Below are positions 62,131-64,000 of a stretch of 64,000 bases of DNA, piece after piece. The notes under the pieces were generated by a model, which saw nothing but the letters and a program-made list of their open reading frames with translations, had not been told where the DNA came from and made no database searches. The translations under genes and the position numbers were made by a program. Position 1 is the stretch's first letter; each line of letters opens with the position of its first letter. Origin of the DNA: Rotaria macrura (lineage: Eukaryota > Rotifera > Eurotatoria > Philodinida > Philodinidae); assembly GCA_900239685.1 (NCBI GenBank), contig OENT01000027.1, positions 186,001 to 250,000 of the forward strand, given 5' to 3'.

Positions 62131-64000
62131 AAAAGAATGCAATCCTATTTTATGAATTTTTAGTTATTATGTTCATGGGCTACTTAACATATTTCAATTA
62201 TCTTATAGCCTAACGTTTCTTTGAATTTAATTCACCAGTAATTTTGTCTTTCGCCTAGAACATGATCAATATTTAAGAAAAAAAAAATATGAAAATTTGT
62301 TCTACTCAACCAGTGTTCTGTGCGATCTTAGTGCAAAAAGAATTATTCCAGAGTCAAACATCGTCGGCTGATTTTTTCTTTTACGTTTTTCGAATAAGTA
62401 CCAGAAAATTGCGTTTTAAGTTGAAAAATATTTTGTGATTCTTGTCTGAAAAACAATGACAAAAGACAGATTTCATAGTCTAAATTGAGATTGAAGTAGC
62501 CAATGAATAATTCATAGAATTATTTCCTGCACGTCGTATGCTTAGTAGAGAGATGAACATCTGTTAATGGAGAATACAAATCATATGGTAAGGTTCTTGA
62601 TCTAGGCATGTACTTATAAATTGAATCCAAAGCATAACATATTTGATGAAAAAGTGAAAGAAATTAAAAGACAAAAAAAATGAAATGAATAAATATCGAC
62701 GACAAGAATCAAAGTCTCTCTCACATATCGTTTTTTTTCTAACTCTATCCTTTGACATGACATCCATCATTATCTTTTTAAAAAAGAAACGTTTCCTTTA
62801 TTCATTTCTTTTGAACATATGTCCCTATATCATACGAATCAATGTAAACTGCTCCCTTTTTGAAATATCAGGATACATTGAACAATTAATGAAAACTATT
62901 CATAAGTATTGAATTCGATTTTTTAAATCGATATAGAGCTAATTTCTTTAAATCATTTGAATTTTCTATAATATATTCTAGGGTTAGTGGAGAACGTGAA
63001 GTTTTACATCAATATGTGTTCCTGAAGTATTCATAGAATAAAGATACCATATAGTTCATTTGACTAACAAAACTTCCCCATAGTTTCAATATGACACACG
63101 TTTTTTGTTTGTATGATAGTATTGAAACGTGTGCAGAATGTCTATGCGTTAGATAAAACATGTCATAACTCACGACATGAACTAAATGGGAATAAGAAGA
63201 AATCTTACTAAAAAATGATGCATTGTGATGTTTCATATACTCTTTGAAACAAAAAGAAATAATTAGCATCATGAAATTGTTTCAATAATTCCCGAATGAT
63301 CTATTTATATACCGGATAAAAGTACCTTTTTTCAACGGAACGTACGTGAAATCAAAGAGTTTTTGCAAAAAACAATATTCTTAACAAAAGATGAAGGCTT
63401 TCATCTTGGATTGTATACTTGAGACTAGGTGCTCATACATATATTGTAGATTTGAGTTTTGTGCTAAAGTTTGACATTTTAGTAAAGAGTTTTGAAAGTC
63501 CATATCGGCGTAGATAATTTTCAGTATAAAGAAATTACGCCACAAAAACAGTTTCAGCGAAATCAGGTCTTGGTTTTTTGAAACTATACTCATGGTCCTT
63601 GAACGGTAACATTCTTATTAATTGATCATGGAAGTGCTTTAAGAAATCTTTGATACTTTTTTATTGTTAACTACAGAACAATATGTAATCAGCTCTCAAC
63701 AATCCATTCATTGCTGACAATTATATTCATAGTGTAAACGACTAAACAGCTTAATATGCAGTGATTATTGTAGAAGATATATTTTCCCAGAAAAAAAAAA
63801 CTTCTATTTTTGTTTCCACATCGATTGCTTCATGGCGATATAGTGAGAACAAATTGCGTATAGTAAAAAAAGCAGATAGACTTTTTATCGAATATAGTAC
63901 CGTTGCTTTTCCATTGAATGTTTCAAGTTAATGAGTAGGCTAAGTCAACTCATCGAAATAAGGTTACTTTTGTTGACGCGTTGATGAATAAATAACACTA

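Larger units (their letters stand above)
59501..64000. other. Gene-free terminal interval
   Basis: AT-rich DNA without supportable coding exons on either strand. Two GC-rich self-complementary patches (61804-61872 and 62075-62130) stand out. The frame at 61425-61763 has no family similarity and is followed by those patches, so it is left uncalled. Confidence 0.5.

Noticed and set aside
1..64000. tRNA, rRNA and CRISPR arrays
   Set aside because: No convincing A/B box pairs, no rRNA core sequences and no regularly spaced identical repeats were seen. A covariance-model tRNA search was not possible here.

Overview
This is an AT-rich nuclear window from a small-genome animal, most likely a bdelloid rotifer (Adineta/Rotaria type). 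The grounds are compact intron-containing animal genes (many introns of 46-75 bp), ciliary genes alongside animal signalling genes, and a large intronless gene that fuses an ADP-ribosyltransferase domain to a long kinesin-light-chain-type TPR array, an architecture I associate with bdelloids. The species call is inference. All exon models were built by eye from GT/GC...AG sites, reading-frame continuity and family similarity.

Layout: 1-6627 gene-free, with a CpG-dense patch near 2.05-2.2 kb that may be a promoter or leader; 6628-11585 (+) RBM12-like protein with five RRMs and a polyglutamine stretch; 16257-21497 (+) protocadherin-like receptor; 22519-28257 (-) K-Cl cotransporter (SLC12A4-7 type), whose seventh intron carries a 0.92-kb inverted-repeat (foldback) element; 28474-30244 (+) a probable ciliary/sperm microtubule-associated protein, head to head with the cotransporter across about 216 bp; 31796-34300 (+) LRRC27-like leucine-rich-repeat protein; 36566-37884 (-) tailless/TLX (NR2E1) nuclear receptor; 39869-42843 (+) radial spoke head protein RSPH4A/RSPH6A; 45047-45460 (+) a small secreted protein with two tandem eight-cysteine modules; 46043-47576 (-) a secreted aldo-keto reductase; 49472-50063 (+) an unrecognised 180-residue protein with a likely C-terminal membrane hairpin; 55064-59500 (-) the ART-TPR protein. 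The last 4.5 kb and the 50-55 kb interval hold no convincing gene.

There is no operon-like logic, and each gene appears to be an independent unit. Three ciliary or probably ciliary genes (28.5, 31.8 and 39.9 kb) lie within 15 kb, which may be chance. The most unusual items are the palindrome-rich foldback element in the cotransporter intron, the ART-TPR protein (N-myristoylation motif, Asp replacing the first Glu of the ART E-x-E motif, and a four-repeat block duplicated inside the TPR array), the duplicated eight-cysteine secreted protein, and several GC-rich self-complementary patches in otherwise AT-rich intergenic DNA (44.1-44.6 kb, 61.8 kb, 62.1 kb).
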